Shown piece after piece: positions 37,690 to 50,467 of a stretch of DNA of 64,000 nucleotides. Origin of the DNA: Onchocerca volvulus (taxonomy: Eukaryota; Nematoda; Chromadorea; Rhabditida; Onchocercidae); the NCBI GenBank assembly GCA_000499405.2, contig HG738138.1:4080368-4144367 (forward strand). The letters run 5' to 3'. The position numbers and the translations under genes are program-made. The notes beneath the pieces are model-generated. The model ran no database searches. It saw nothing but the letters and a program-made list of their open reading frames with translations, and had not been told where the DNA came from. Numbering within the stretch: position 1 is the first letter of the stretch; each line of letters opens with the position of its first letter.

Positions 37690-39385
37690 AGCTATGTGTT
37701 AACTCAGATGAATTGATCTCTTAGATTATAATTGGAAAGTTTTGCTCTTCAAATATTTTGAAAGATAATTGATTCTTAATCTATAACTTTTCTTAAGCCA
37801 TAAACAAAGAAATTGGTGTAGATTTTTCCGTTTCTCTTCTTTTTTTTTTACAGTAGTGGACAAACCTGTGTCTTCACCATGTTTATTTAAGAATACTGAT
37901 AGTTTAAATAAGTGAGTTTTTAAAAAATTTTATAGCTTCTGTTGATTTCTTCGGTTTTTCTAGGACTGTATTGACAGGTCGCAACTAGGATTTTAGGAAA
38001 GGACAAGTAAAACGCAAAAACTTAATTTTTTGCTGATATTAAATGATTCATACTTTTCTAATCCAAAATAAGTGTCTAGTCAATTGTGAAAAGTTAATAA
38101 AAAATTTGAAACAGATCAAAACTTGTGTGATCGTCAGTCCATTTGCCACTATGCATTTCATGGATTTGTGTTTAGAAAACTAGCTGTTTTGTAAGATTTA
38201 ATATTCAATTTCGCTGGATGTTCAATAAATCCATTTCGAGGTTCTAAATAGGCAGTGAAATTAAATTATCATTCCGCCATTTTTCTTACTGTAGTGTATA
38301 AAAATCTGCTAAAAAAGAAAAAGCAGGATAAACCATTAATTGCAGTCATTTCTACATACCCAGTGAAACTGATACATCAAAAATATTTATTCAGTGTGAT
38401 TAAAAGCTATATTGTTGGCTGAAAACAATCGATAAATCGAAAAATTTATTTTTGGGTTAACTAACGATAATACAAAAAAGTTCAAATCATAGCAGTTCAG
38501 TTGATGATTATTAATTTTCCACCTTGGTACAATTGACACTTCATCTTATTATCGAGCCAAAACTTTGCGAAGGCACGCGGATTGCAGGAAATTTACGACA
38601 CATATACAAATATCAATAGCATAAGGATACACTAAAAATGACGCGGATTGCAGGTGTAATTTTTTTTATAATTTGCTGTAATATATCATCATTCATTACT
38701 TATTTATTGTTTAAAACTAACTTAGATATATTTCTGCTAGAATCACGCCTGAATAAAAGCACAAAGTAATAAGTTTGATTTTTATTTTTTCTCCATCCCT
38801 GCTGATTAAATTTTCAGAATCAATTTCCAGAAGAGGATTTTTTAATTTGTTATTTCTTGCATTAGAGATACATTTGGGATATTTATATAATTTGGTCTGA
38901 TATATTATCATTCATTATTTAACTGAGAAACAATGATGCCTCCAAAAATTATCAAAGTTGTTAAACTACTACGTCAAACCATGCATAATACAGATTTGTT
39001 AAATTCTGATATAAAGTACCAATGATTATTTTAAATATTTCTTTATCATAATATGATATCAGAATGTTCCATGGTTATCTGTGCCATATCATATTTTTTG
39101 CTTTATCGTAATTTTATGTGTTTCTAATCAATGGCACGAGCAAATATACTTTTTAGTCAGAAACTAATTCTTACTTTAGGCTATTAATTACTTGGCTTCT
39201 CACTCAATAATCGTCAATTTTTAATCTGCTGATGACTATTGACCACTTCGGCCGCTAGATTCCGTAGAAAACGTACTTAAATTTTGCCTCTACCAATTAT
39301 AAATATTGATAATATGTAAAATATTGGAATACCCTATGGAAGAAACTGCTTATATAGTAATTATTGCAGTATTACTATACTTTCG

Positions 39386-39465
39386 TGAATCTTACGTTTC
39401 ACGTGTCTCACGTGTATCTCGATGCTCTATATTTTCCTGAATCTTACGTTTCACATGTTTCACAC
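39386..39465. repeat. Diverged direct repeat, about 30 bp, two copies
   Basis: TGAATCTTACGTTTCAC occurs at about 39386 and again at about 39437. Similar CACGTGT/CACATGT-type sequence follows each copy. Confidence 0.75.
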
Positions 39466-42119
39466 GCCTCGAATAACAGATTTGTTTTGTACATATATGT
39501 ATATATGGATATTTGTTAAAAGGAAGAATTGGAATGAATCAGTCATTTTGATATATGCAACATTTATCATAAAGCGATATTTGAAACTTGAAATTGTTTC
39601 TTTCCTTTTTATTTTTTTTGCAAAAATGTTGACCGTTTCAGCAAAATCCTCATCTCATTCGTGTATTCAAATGTAAATTTCATAGATTGTTGAATGGAAG
39701 GCATGATGATAACAGTGAGAAAGTAACGGAACAAATTATGCAATGAAAAAAAATTTCTTCACAAAATAATATAACATAATTTTACTGGAGAATTAAATGA
39801 CATCGATTTCCCGAACGTTCGTTTCATTTTTTTTTTCACTTCGTATTTCGCTATATTATTCATTCTAATTAAAACTTGAAATAATCAGTGATTAAATGTT
39901 AAGCAATATTTGTATCCGGAAGGTTATATGGAGAGTTTGATATATTTTTCCCTAGGAAGCACTAAAAATCACAGAAATGTTTGTTAATTCATATCTATAG
40001 CATTGCGTAAATATGATGGCGCTATGCCAGAAAATGTATAGTATGTTTTACTCGTGATTCGACGATATCAATTATCATTGTTTACAAAAAAAAAGAAAAA
40101 AAAAATGGGGAAAGCAAGCGGAGAGGATGGAGATGAAGATGAACGGTAATGAGGAACGTGTTGAATACGTTTTTCAGCATCAACAAAAAATCCATTACAT
40201 TTGTCTTCACGATTTTAATATCGTATTCAATGCACGGAGAGGAAGCTAAAAATAATGATTATTGCTGAACTATGGGAAAGAGTAAAAAGTTCTTATTCAC
40301 GAAGTGAAAGCGACTTTTTGGACACTTTGAATAATGCTTATTGACGAAGAAAAAGACTTTGATAATGCATGAAATTTATTACGATAATGAAAGAAGAGCT
40401 TATTTATTTTCCTATTTTTTATTCACTAGGAAATAAATACAACGAATAAATAATGATGATGATGAAAACATTGCCTGTATGAGACATGCAATTCCGTGCA
40501 TTAATTTATAAATTTGCTTTTAATAACTCGACTTTGAATTTAGATATTTTATGTCATAAAAGCGCACATTTCTTACCATTTTCCGACGATTTATCATGCA
40601 AATTAGATGAACTTTATCGAATTAACATGTTTTCAGAGATAGCTGTCTCGACAATTTATTCTCCTTATAATCTACATTGATAAAACACAAACGACTATCA
40701 TTTACTGTTGGAATGATATGAAGATTCTACTGCTCCAAGCATGAAAAAACAAACAGAATCGGCGAAACATGACCCAGCGTCTGTCTGAAACTAATAAATG
40801 CAACTTAAATTGGTCGAGATGATGAATGAATTCCCACTGATCAGATTGAAAAATCAGTTTTGCGAAATTGAAAAAATTGAACTGAATAGAAAGAACCGAT
40901 TCGAGACTTTTTTTCGGTAACTTGGTCAAGTTATTCAATGAAAAGAAAAAAGTTTGCTTGATTAAGGCTTTGCAGACGAAGATATACCTACAGTTTGTTT
41001 ACTACAGGTTCAGCTGCCAATAATTGCATTTCAGATGAAGGTAATATGTGCACTCTATAAACTATAAAGCACACATAAAACACACAAACTTGGAGATGTC
41101 ATCAAAACTGCAGGTTAAGTCACAAAAAAAGTCTTAGGCGGAATTTGGTATTAGGAAAACACATAGTAACAGTAGAAATATTCAAACTAAAGATGAATTT
41201 ATTCATCGATCAATAATGGTTTATAATGACGATGATTAACATCGAAGTCAAAAACAGTGCGTTGATTTCGATTTGCAAACAAGAGAAAATGCTTGATTAT
41301 TAAAAATCACATTTAAGGTAATATAAAAACCTGCAGTGAAGTATTTTCAAATATGCAAACTAACTTAATCATCTTGGATTAAAAATTTTAGAATTAATTA
41401 ACAATTTAAATGAACAAAAGTGAAATTTTTATCAATCTTCAACTAATACTATAGCTATTGCTATCAGCACATTTTAAGTTATGCTATGAGTAACCGAAAA
41501 TTTTTTCCTCGAAAAAAAGTCTGATTGGTTTTAGGGAAATAGTTTTAAGCCTTGTTATTTCTCGTCCAAATACCACCAGCATTGGATAAAGCATCCATGG
41601 AACAACATAATGAAATTGATTTTGGTTTTATATTCAATGAGCTCAAACTCTCGACATCAATTTCGAATTGCTCAATTTTGAATTCAAGGAATCAAAATGT
41701 CTTTCAGAATTGAAATTTTTTTTGTAAACGCAAAAAAATAGTGAAAATTTACAAAATTTGGATTTCTTCAATGCTAATCTGTTGTACGTAATGATGCAAA
41801 CCAGTTTGCAATTTGAACATGGCATGTTTTATAAGTAAAACGAATTGATATTATTCGCATGTAAGTCCAAAACCGAACTGTGTACTAAATATGATTAAAT
41901 TAGCATAATGCACACTGCTTGTTTTATGGATCAAAGATAGCAACGGGAAAACTGTCTTCTTTGGTGGATAAACTTTATGACATTCAATTTAAAAAAATTC
42001 TCAACTCTATCAGATCTATCGCCAAAATTTCGCCATCAAAATCTGGATTAATGCAAAAAGTCGTTTCTAATTTTTGATGAAAGCATCGTTTTTGATTATC
42101 CTAGTGAGTATTTTTCTTT

Positions 42120-42616
42120 CTATAGATTGCTGTCTGATCTTGCATCATCATTGCTTGAAATCTGACGGTCTTGCACCGGTTCTGTTAATGAAATAGAATT
42201 ATTCGAGTGTTCAAATCGATGTTTTTCATTAATTATATTGAAATCATTCTCATTTGCCCAATTTTTCAATAATTCTGTTGATGCATTTCGTTTTCTATTT
42301 CTGCAAAGATAGTTACGTTGAATGAACATGGAGAAGTTTTATGACGCAATCGGCGCATTCTTCCATTTTCTTCACTGCAGGATAGTTCTTGTATTTGGGT
42401 ACATAAATGAGTACCATTTTGTTGGTTGCTTGCCACATATAGTCCCGGATTGGTTGCGTAATTTTAGGCGGGCTAGCATTTGAGCACTGGTTTGGGTACC
42501 AAGGTATTAAAGTATTCATAAATATGTGAATGAGTGTAATAACCAGAAAGACGGCTCTCCAAATGTTACCATTTTTTTCTTCTTTCACTTCTCTTTGTAG
42601 GTTTTTTGCTTTTAGA
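42120..42616 (-). pseudogene. Possible broken or mis-modelled gene: membrane-like frame overlapping a hydrophilic frame
   Basis: Two minus-strand frames overlap by 17 nt in different phases. The first (42588-42313, openable upstream to about 42616 after CTTTTCTAAAAG) contains a hydrophobic segment IWRAVFLVITLIHIFMNTLI, then a segment with four Cys. The second (42329-42120) is hydrophilic: TELLKNWANENDFNIINE and a Ser/Asp-rich end. Read together they look like a one-pass membrane protein with a cytoplasmic tail, but the phases disagree. The only acceptor (ATCTTTGCAG at about 42303) would need an intron of 16 nt. Possibilities are a frameshifted pseudogene, a base-call error, or two chance frames. 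I do not recognise a family. Confidence 0.3.
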
Positions 42617-44001
42617 AAAGATAAACGAATTTTTAAGTCATCAAAAATCGTTTATCAGAGATTATCAAAAATCTTTTATCAGGAAGCTGTTTGGTTAAAA
42701 CAACAGTACTATGCTCGTTGATGTGTCACTATTCATTCTTTTCATCAATTTCACGAGTACTTATAGTGAGAATGAATTAGCAACATAAGTGAAATAATGA
42801 TTTTTTTCTTTTGAGCTTAAAATAATTATATATTACATGTACGTGTATATACGAACTTCTTCATCATTTGTTTCAACCTGTAATAAAACATACTTTCACT
42901 GGTATATATATAGATCGCATCAATAGTCTTTAAGGAAATGAAGTTTTTTTTGTAGTATAAAATTCTAGTTATATATTTATGTATTTCATTCTCTGCAATA
43001 TATTTTGATCATTTCTTTTCTTCTTTTGACATGATCAATAAATATATTTTCGTTTCTATTTTTATGAGATAAATTTCGTTATCTTCACGCAATAATTCCT
43101 TTGAATCATTGGAAATAAATTATTACGCATGGAAAACATAGGAAAGATAGGATGATGATAGCACGTGGCAGAGTAATTAATGAGCAACTTTGCAAAACCC
43201 CGAAAGATTCATTACTTTTCTGGAAGTTGCAATTGTTGAAAGTGCCAAAGGCATATGACAAATGAATTCATAAATTCATGTGCACGACGATATGTAATCA
43301 GCGAGATTCATAAGTTAACAGGTATCACAGGTGAATGCGTATCTTTGAGAAATGCGTATTTTTGTTCTGTTCGAATTTCATTTCACTTCCTATCATATCC
43401 ATTTTGCTCGATGTTTTCATTCTTCCTTTGCCTGTTAATCGTTAAATCTTATCTTTTCGTATTTTGAAATGCCGGCACACTTTCATAATGTCAAATTAGA
43501 ATGAAAAGATGTTGAAAGGTTTGCCGGAAAGGTTGCAGAAAGTCAAGGCGCATTATTCGACATCCGCTCAGCACATCACAAATTGCAACAACCTCTCTTT
43601 CACAGCAATAAAGTTCTTTAATCCGCTCAGCCTGTGCCACATTAGTTGCCTTTCATATCTCATTTATCGGGAAACACTATATTTGCTCGACAGGTGTACT
43701 CTTAATTGACCTTTCGTTTCCCAGTAATTACTTTTCTGTATGTTTGTATCATTTGTCTCCCATCTATTCATTACAAAAAAAAAAAAGAAAATAGGAAAAG
43801 TTATCAAATCTTTGAAAACTTTATGGATTGAAAAACAATTGTCTTTTGAAGTATCTTAAGAATAGGGTTATTTTCATCTCGAACTTTCAGAATTCTAATT
43901 AACTCGGGTAAGACACATAGTTTTGCTAAACAATAATAATTTGGTTGATGAAATTGTAAGAATTGGAAGTGAAACAATCATTTTCCCCAGAAGAAAACGA
44001 G

Positions 44002-44250
44002 GATTCATAGATGCACTGCAGCATTTCGTGATTGCTGCAATGCATAGAAGCTTCCATCTACATGTTTGCGATGTTTCGAATTTTCTAGTTATCACGTAAT
44101 GAGACTTAAATGTTTGGCATTTATAAAACAACAGCTGACATGCATCCGATAATAAAAGGAATGGGAAACCAAAGAATGCACATAATTTTTTGAAAATTCG
44201 CCAGTTGCAGATTCCTCTCTCTTTGCCTTTTGAACCCAAAGAAGGACTAT
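44002..44250. repeat. 249-bp dispersed repeat, copy A
   Basis: Identical by eye over its full 249 bp to 56257-56505, in the same orientation. The sequence beyond the 3' end of each copy (to about 44400 and 56640) is related but clearly diverged. A 12-bp stem with one mismatch and a 9-nt loop lies at 44012-44044 (TGCACTGCAGCA pairing with TGCTGCAATGCA). An open minus-strand frame of about 80 codons runs through the block in both copies, but its composition is not convincing as protein. Confidence 0.9.
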
Positions 44251-44736
44251 ATGGTATTGCGGTGATGATAAACTAGAAAATCGATAGCTCATATTGAAGT
44301 GAGAGGATCGAAGACATCCTACGATGAGGGTTCTAGTAGTAGGTTTCTTGTTTATTTCGAAAAACCATATTCGATGAATCTGTAAATTTCTGCATAATTT
44401 TAAGACTAATACTCATTCCAGAATTCAATTCCGCAGTTTTTCTTGAATGAATAAGATTTGAGGTTTATCTTTAATTCAAATACAACGCAATCCTCTTTTA
44501 TTGTCAAGAAAAAATGACTTTACTTGCGTTTACAATGAAAGAAGAAAAAAGTCCCAGGGCCATCTTACCAAAATTCTGGTCCCCTACTTATTTTTTGAAG
44601 AGCCAAAATTTGATTGCTAGGCAAGCAACTGCTGCTGCATAGATGGACGAACAATTGAATGATTGAAATGAGCGAATGAGTCAGCTTACTCAGTTTTGTT
44701 TATATCAGTATGCGAATGTGGATGGATACATTATCA

Positions 44737-44850
44737 TGTTTGTTTGTTTGTTTGTTTGTTTGTTTGTTTGTTTGTGTGTGTGTGTGTGTGTGTGTGTCTG
44801 TCTGTCTGTCTGTCTGTGTCGGTGTCGGTGTTTGTTTGTGTTTGTATCTT
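44737..44850. repeat. Compound microsatellite (TGTT)n-(TG)n-(TGTC)n
   Basis: About ten TTTG-type units, then roughly eleven GT units, then CTGT units, then a degenerate GGTGTC tail. Confidence 0.95.
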
Positions 44851-45970
44851 TATCATATCTTATCTTACTTTTTGGCTTTTAAAATATCTGATTGATAAGA
44901 TGGAATAATGGAAGATATAAATTGTTCGCATCTCTTTTCCTGTTCAGTACCATCATATAAGTGAATTCTGCTGCTTGGAATAACGGTTCATTATTTTAAC
45001 TCTTCTCATCCGTGTGAAGTAATCAATAAGAAAACAAAAATGAAAGTTTGTGATAACAATGCATGCTGACCCATTTGCTATAAATTAACTAAGCTGAATG
45101 GATTCGCTGTTCTAACAATAAATGATCCTTTTGATGGTGTTTTACCCAGCAGATTGAGCGAGTTTTCTGTCGCTGTAATGAACCCATAAATTTACAATTT
45201 CTCTGGCAAACGATGAATAATCTTGTGGGATAGGCTACTACTACAGAGCATGCATTTTACTCATTTATCCCTCTATTGATCCATTTCTTTTCATCCTATC
45301 TGATTTCAAAGAACGGCAAGACGGATCAATATTCGAACAAAGTGTGAGAACTACTAAGAAGCAAGTTGACAGGCGACAACTGCCATTATGCTTTTTTCTT
45401 TTAAATAGCTCTTCTAGTGCTTTCACAAAGACAAAGAAAGTCTCACTCCTTGCTATAGCTTGCTCTCGGCGATACATGATACGCGATATGCTTCTTACAC
45501 TGATTTCTGAAAATTAGAAAATGACATGAAATGCCTTCTACTTTCATGTCCTATTCTGTTTCTATCCTATTCTCATTATGTTTCTTGATTTATATTGGCT
45601 TCTCTTATAAATTCCTGGTTTCCCCGGAAATGCGGCAGTTGATAAATGCTGCAGTGATGAGATTAGTCCAAAGAATAGTGTCTGCAAATCACAAAGTTAC
45701 ATCACACTAAGAAAATCAATAAAACTACCTGGCCATTCTTAGCATTATTTCTGTGCCATAAATTATCTTCTACAAGAGACAACAGTTTAATATGGTTCAC
45801 AGTTAATTTTAAATGGTGTCAGGTTTGCATGTTGTTCAAGAAAAAAAGAATTTGGAAGTATTTATTTCGAAGCGAATTAAAACATGAATTTGCTGATTGC
45901 TGATTATGGGTTATTAATGTTACATCTTTCATCACTAATTAACTTTGAAATTTGTTCGTGAATTTCGATA

Positions 45971-46021
45971 TTCAGAAGCTGCTCATACTTAAAACAAATT
46001 TCAGAAGCTGCTCATACTTAA
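45971..46021. repeat. 22-bp direct repeat, two exact copies
   Basis: TTCAGAAGCTGCTCATACTT plus AA at 45971-45992 and 46000-46021, 29 bp start to start. Confidence 0.9.
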
Positions 46022-48845
46022 GTCATGACCGACCTAGTTCAATATCACCGTTGAGCAACTGATAATAGCTGTCAAAGATGTCAAATATAAGGTTTAATTC
46101 TGCTCTTCGTTTGTCACTCTTCCCAGTTGTCATCCTTCCTCGTGGCTCACACTACCTTGTCGGCCACGGCATCACGAACTATAGCTTCAAACTTTCTTCT
46201 TCACCTTCATGGCTCGGCTTTAACTCCTCCATTTCCCTATTTGCTGGTGGCATATTTTGGAAACCAGAAGAGGAATGAGGGAAAGTTCAATCAATTTAGC
46301 AACTCCCCTCCACCACCATTACGATCACCCTCACCACAATCAATACTTAATCTTATCACTATTATTATCATCAAAACAGTCATACCAAAACCATTACTAG
46401 TTTTATCCAGTCAGCCACCAAAACTGAGATAGATTTTTGTGTTCAATATCCTTTTTTCAGTCAAATATTTGCGGTTTATTTGTGGCTTGAAATGTTTCGT
46501 CAGATTTTCCATTCCAGAATTTTTCAGTTTTTGAGAGTGTCGAAATACTTACTTCTTATGTCCGTTCGATATTAATCCCAAACAATCAAGATCATTCCTT
46601 ATCAGTTTCTGTTATTTTACCTCTACCTCCCGTAAAAGTCATACAGGAATCACCTTGATCAAAGCGCCATTTCCCAAATTTCATTCTGGACACCAAGAAT
46701 GACTGTAAATCTGAAATGTTTTATTCTCCCATCTGATGCTGTAAGATAAAAGTGTAGCAGATTCGGGAACTTCTGGAATCGATTTCCCCCTACTTCAAGT
46801 TGATGAGTGAAGAGGACAAATGATGATGACCGGCGACAGCTGCATTATAAAAGAGAAGGAGGACTATCGCCTCGGTCATTGTCAGCATCCTTCTTCGATA
46901 TATGGGTGTTGTCATTGCTTCCTTTCTGCCTTTTCTTGCTTTCTCGTCATTTATCTTCCTTCTGTATTGAACGAAGAAGGCGTCATTTAGCGCTTTGACA
47001 TATTCCTTTTGATTCCTTCTGGTTATCTCTTATCATTGACAAGAATCTTGATTATCCTATTTTTCAGAAGTACTGTTTCTTAACGAATATAAAAGTCCCG
47101 TTAATTTAAAGTTGAAGCGTATGAAGTGTGAAGGACGAATTTTTCACACCAAATTAGCAAATTGAATTATATCACGGCGAGAATTTGACAGAAAGTTTTT
47201 AGAATTCTAGAAGATGATACATCATTGAAAAGATTGAAATTTTCGTTTTATGTCCCCGCATTGATACAAAAACCAAAAATAAAGCTGGTATATTAAGTTG
47301 GATATGAATATTCGCATCAGATTATTATAGTATTTAGTTTGAGAAATCAAAACATTCTCTCTATTAATGGATAAAGGTAATACCTGAAATTAATAGAAAA
47401 TTTTCGCGATTGAACTAGAGCATGATTTTTTTTTCTTTTTTTGTTGGCTTATAGAAAGTTTTTGTAAGTTCTTGTAGCTTACCATCTTCTGTTCATGCAT
47501 CTCTATAACAGATGGATGTTTTTGTTTTATGGCACAATTCAGTCATTTTGGAGTAACCCTAAGGCTCACTTCGTCGAATTTTTACAGTCAGTTATAAATC
47601 TTAAACATAAAATATTCTTTACTACGACTCAAAAAAGAAAATGAAGAATTATAGGTTTAGAAATTTGTGCAGTTTAATCATTAAGAGAGGTGATTTTATT
47701 CTTGCTTATTTAGATTTGCATTATTAAAAGACTTGATTGATTGTCTTTTATTGATTTGATTTTGAAATGTTTGAAAGTTGATTTTCAAAATTTCCATTAG
47801 ATTTGTGGCATCTCATATTATATGAAGGAAAGGAATGTGTGACACCTAACAGACTGTGGCAAGTTGGTAAAATGTCCACAGTGGAATATTCCAGGTCAAA
47901 TTGATAAAATGTCCATTATCGAATATTTCATTGGTGATTGATGGCTTTGATTACGTTATGTACGATAAAATTATGTTGACGAAGCATTCACACTTCATAT
48001 CTTCTATCCTGTTACTTCATGATGGCACTTTTTGTAACTATTAATTGCGAATTTAATCGTTAGCTTTGTGCATGAAAGTTTGAAAAGCATAATTTCGCAT
48101 GTAGATTAGAGGAGCATGAAAATTAGCAGCGTACTATATTTGTTTTTTCGAATAATTCAAGTTATATCTCTGATTCACTTATTTTCAAATATATATGCAG
48201 TTGCTCTTTTCACATCTGTTTGAGCATATCACTATCCATAGTCGTGAATTCTCAGAAATATCAGAAAAAGTTTCTGATATATTTGGAGATATAGCAAATT
48301 TCACGGCTTTAAGGAAAAGTGTGGTTTTCCCAGCTTCTTAGACTACACCATTATAAGTTTAAGAACACTTTTTTTTACGACTATATGATGTTTAACCGCA
48401 TCTTTGTTCAGGGAAATTTGTGCTTTCAAGTTCCAAAGATTATAGTCCTAAGCGCATCCAAAGAAATACCAAATCCTCACTCATTCTCTCCTTTGGAAAA
48501 TGGTTCAGCTAATTTTTTACTTCTGTTGTTTGGATTAAGTATGTATCTCTCGAATATCTAATGGTTTATCTCGCAGAATCTAAAAACATGAAATATTGTT
48601 ATAAGAGATGATTAGGATTTTTGGAACGATCAGAATGTTTCAAGCGGATGATCTTATTAGTGACCATCCGAGAAATTATATATTATTCATAGTTTCTCAG
48701 AATTAGGATACCTTGCGCTTTAGTTTTCATTTTTGGAGAGATAAACAATTTACTTTATACAATTGTTAAACATCTTTATTCGGGTGAGTTTAAATTTTAG
48801 TTTTAATCACTTTTGGAATACTACAAAAATTACTGTTTATTCTTG

Positions 48846-48873
48846 CATATATATATATATATATATATATAAT
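48846..48873. repeat. (AT)n microsatellite
   Basis: About 28 bp of alternating AT. Confidence 0.9.
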
Positions 48874-50346
48874 GATATGAGAAATATACATCTACAAAAG
48901 GTGCATAGCAAGCTTAATATCAGCTGATAGTAATCGATGCTTACGACAAATATAGAACTTACTTACATGATAAATATTAAACTGTCAACATCGAATGATT
49001 TCTGATTAAACTTATTTTTTGTTGCTATCGAACCGAGAAAAGAGATAACGGTTAATTTATACCTTCATTAACGCATTTCATGCTCACTCACCAAATTTAA
49101 TTATTGTTTGCAATTGCCACATTGAAATTCATCATTTTCTTACTGCATTGTTTATATCCGACTTCTGTTATTTCTGATTTTTATTATTATGTTCCTCACT
49201 CTGACACTGCATTTGTTTGTGTTGTTTTTTATGCAATATTAATTGAAAAATTCACAGTGGATCTTTTTATTTTTGATTTGATCGTTATGAAAAGAAATGC
49301 TGGTAAAGGGATTGAAGTTTCGAATTATTTGATCTTTTCACGGTCATTTAGTGCTGGATAGATCAACCTAATACTGCATATGAATAAAAGTAATTAATCT
49401 GCATGCATTATCGCTATTTATTGAATGCGTATTATTTCTCAGTAATATCATGGTTGGCTGTATCAAATCTTTGAAATGATCCAATTTGTCAAATTTTTCC
49501 GAAGAATCTGTGAAAACTTGTCTATAGAAATAATAGATAATTTCGTCTTTTTTCTTCTTTTTTTTTTCAGTTATTCCATTGCACTGCTCGTGTACTGCTG
49601 GCGAAACTGTAAGATGTGGAATGTTGCCGTAGGAAAGCTTACTGGAAAAGGGTTTTGAGCCCATTGGTGAAGTAGTCGACTTAATAATGGTGCCATGACT
49701 GAATTCACCAAGGTCACCTTATTCAAAACATTCTCATATTCTAATCTTCTCCATCTTAATTGACATAACGCTAATGAATAGGTACCTTTCGCTGGCTTTG
49801 CTAGGCTACATTCGATCCGCCTTTGTACGACCCAACAAAGTTTCAAAAACCACATCACGCATCCGTTTTCCGCACTACTTGTCATTGCGACAACTCCGCT
49901 ACAGCGGGAAGATGACAAGAGAGGATATTTAAAAGGAGGAAGGAAGCATATAAATAAGAGGTGAAGATATGAAAAGGCATGAAAAAGTATAGCATAATTA
50001 GTGAAAGAGAGAGAGACATGTTACGTGGCAGGAAAAGGAAAGGTGAGATGTGTGAAGAGTGATAAGAAAAAGAAGAGAGCGGATGACAGTAAATGAAGAG
50101 TCCCTATAGTAGAGCGTAGGGCTCAAAAGTGGAATGTATCATTAAAGAATTCATTGTCCTGAAAGGGTGCACGATCCTAGGTTGTGGCTCATAATCGATC
50201 ATTTCTATGGCCTCTTATTTCGCTTGTCCTGTTTATCAAACTTCTGTACTGCTGCTTGTCATATCCAAACAGTAAGAAGGCGAAGAATGAACGAATAGTA
50301 CGCCAACGTCACTACAAATACAAATGTTATCATACTGTTTATATTC

Positions 50347-50433
50347 ATATGTATGTGTGTGTGTGTGTGTGTCTGTGTGTATGCGTATGCGTATACGTGT
50401 GTGTGTATGTATGTGTGTGTGTATGTGTGTGTA

Positions 50434-50467
<34 letters not shown>
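50347..50467. repeat. Interrupted (TG)n microsatellite
   Basis: About 120 bp of TG with TATG, TCTG and ATGCG interruptions. The Cys/Val or Thr/His frames here are repeat artefacts. Confidence 0.95.

Larger units (their letters stand above)
35664..42119. other. Gene-poor region of about 6.5 kb
   Basis: No exon chain could be supported. The sequence is strongly A/T-rich with many stops in all frames. It contains a perfect palindrome at 37.65 kb and a short direct repeat at 39.4 kb. The first kilobase should include the promoter of the minus-strand gene ending at 35649. Confidence 0.5.

Noticed and set aside
43895..44239. 114-codon minus-strand frame, with a relative at 56135-56494
   Set aside because: The shared part lies entirely within the 249-bp repeat, the ends differ between copies, and the composition is not protein-like. 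It reflects the repeat, not a gene family.
44676..44908. Three plus-strand frames with Cys/Val/Phe/Leu runs
   Set aside because: Translations of the compound TGTT/TG/TGTC microsatellite in three frames.
46078..46432. Overlapping plus-strand frames with Pro/Ser/Ile-rich ends
   Set aside because: Two overlapping frames share the same less AT-rich patch, neither has a recognisable motif, and the C-terminal run is simple-sequence derived.
49571..49918. 115-codon minus-strand frame
   Set aside because: No motif and no convincing splice or start context. A competing plus-strand reading after TTTTTTTTCAG ends in a stop after about 28 codons. Neither could be linked to other exons.
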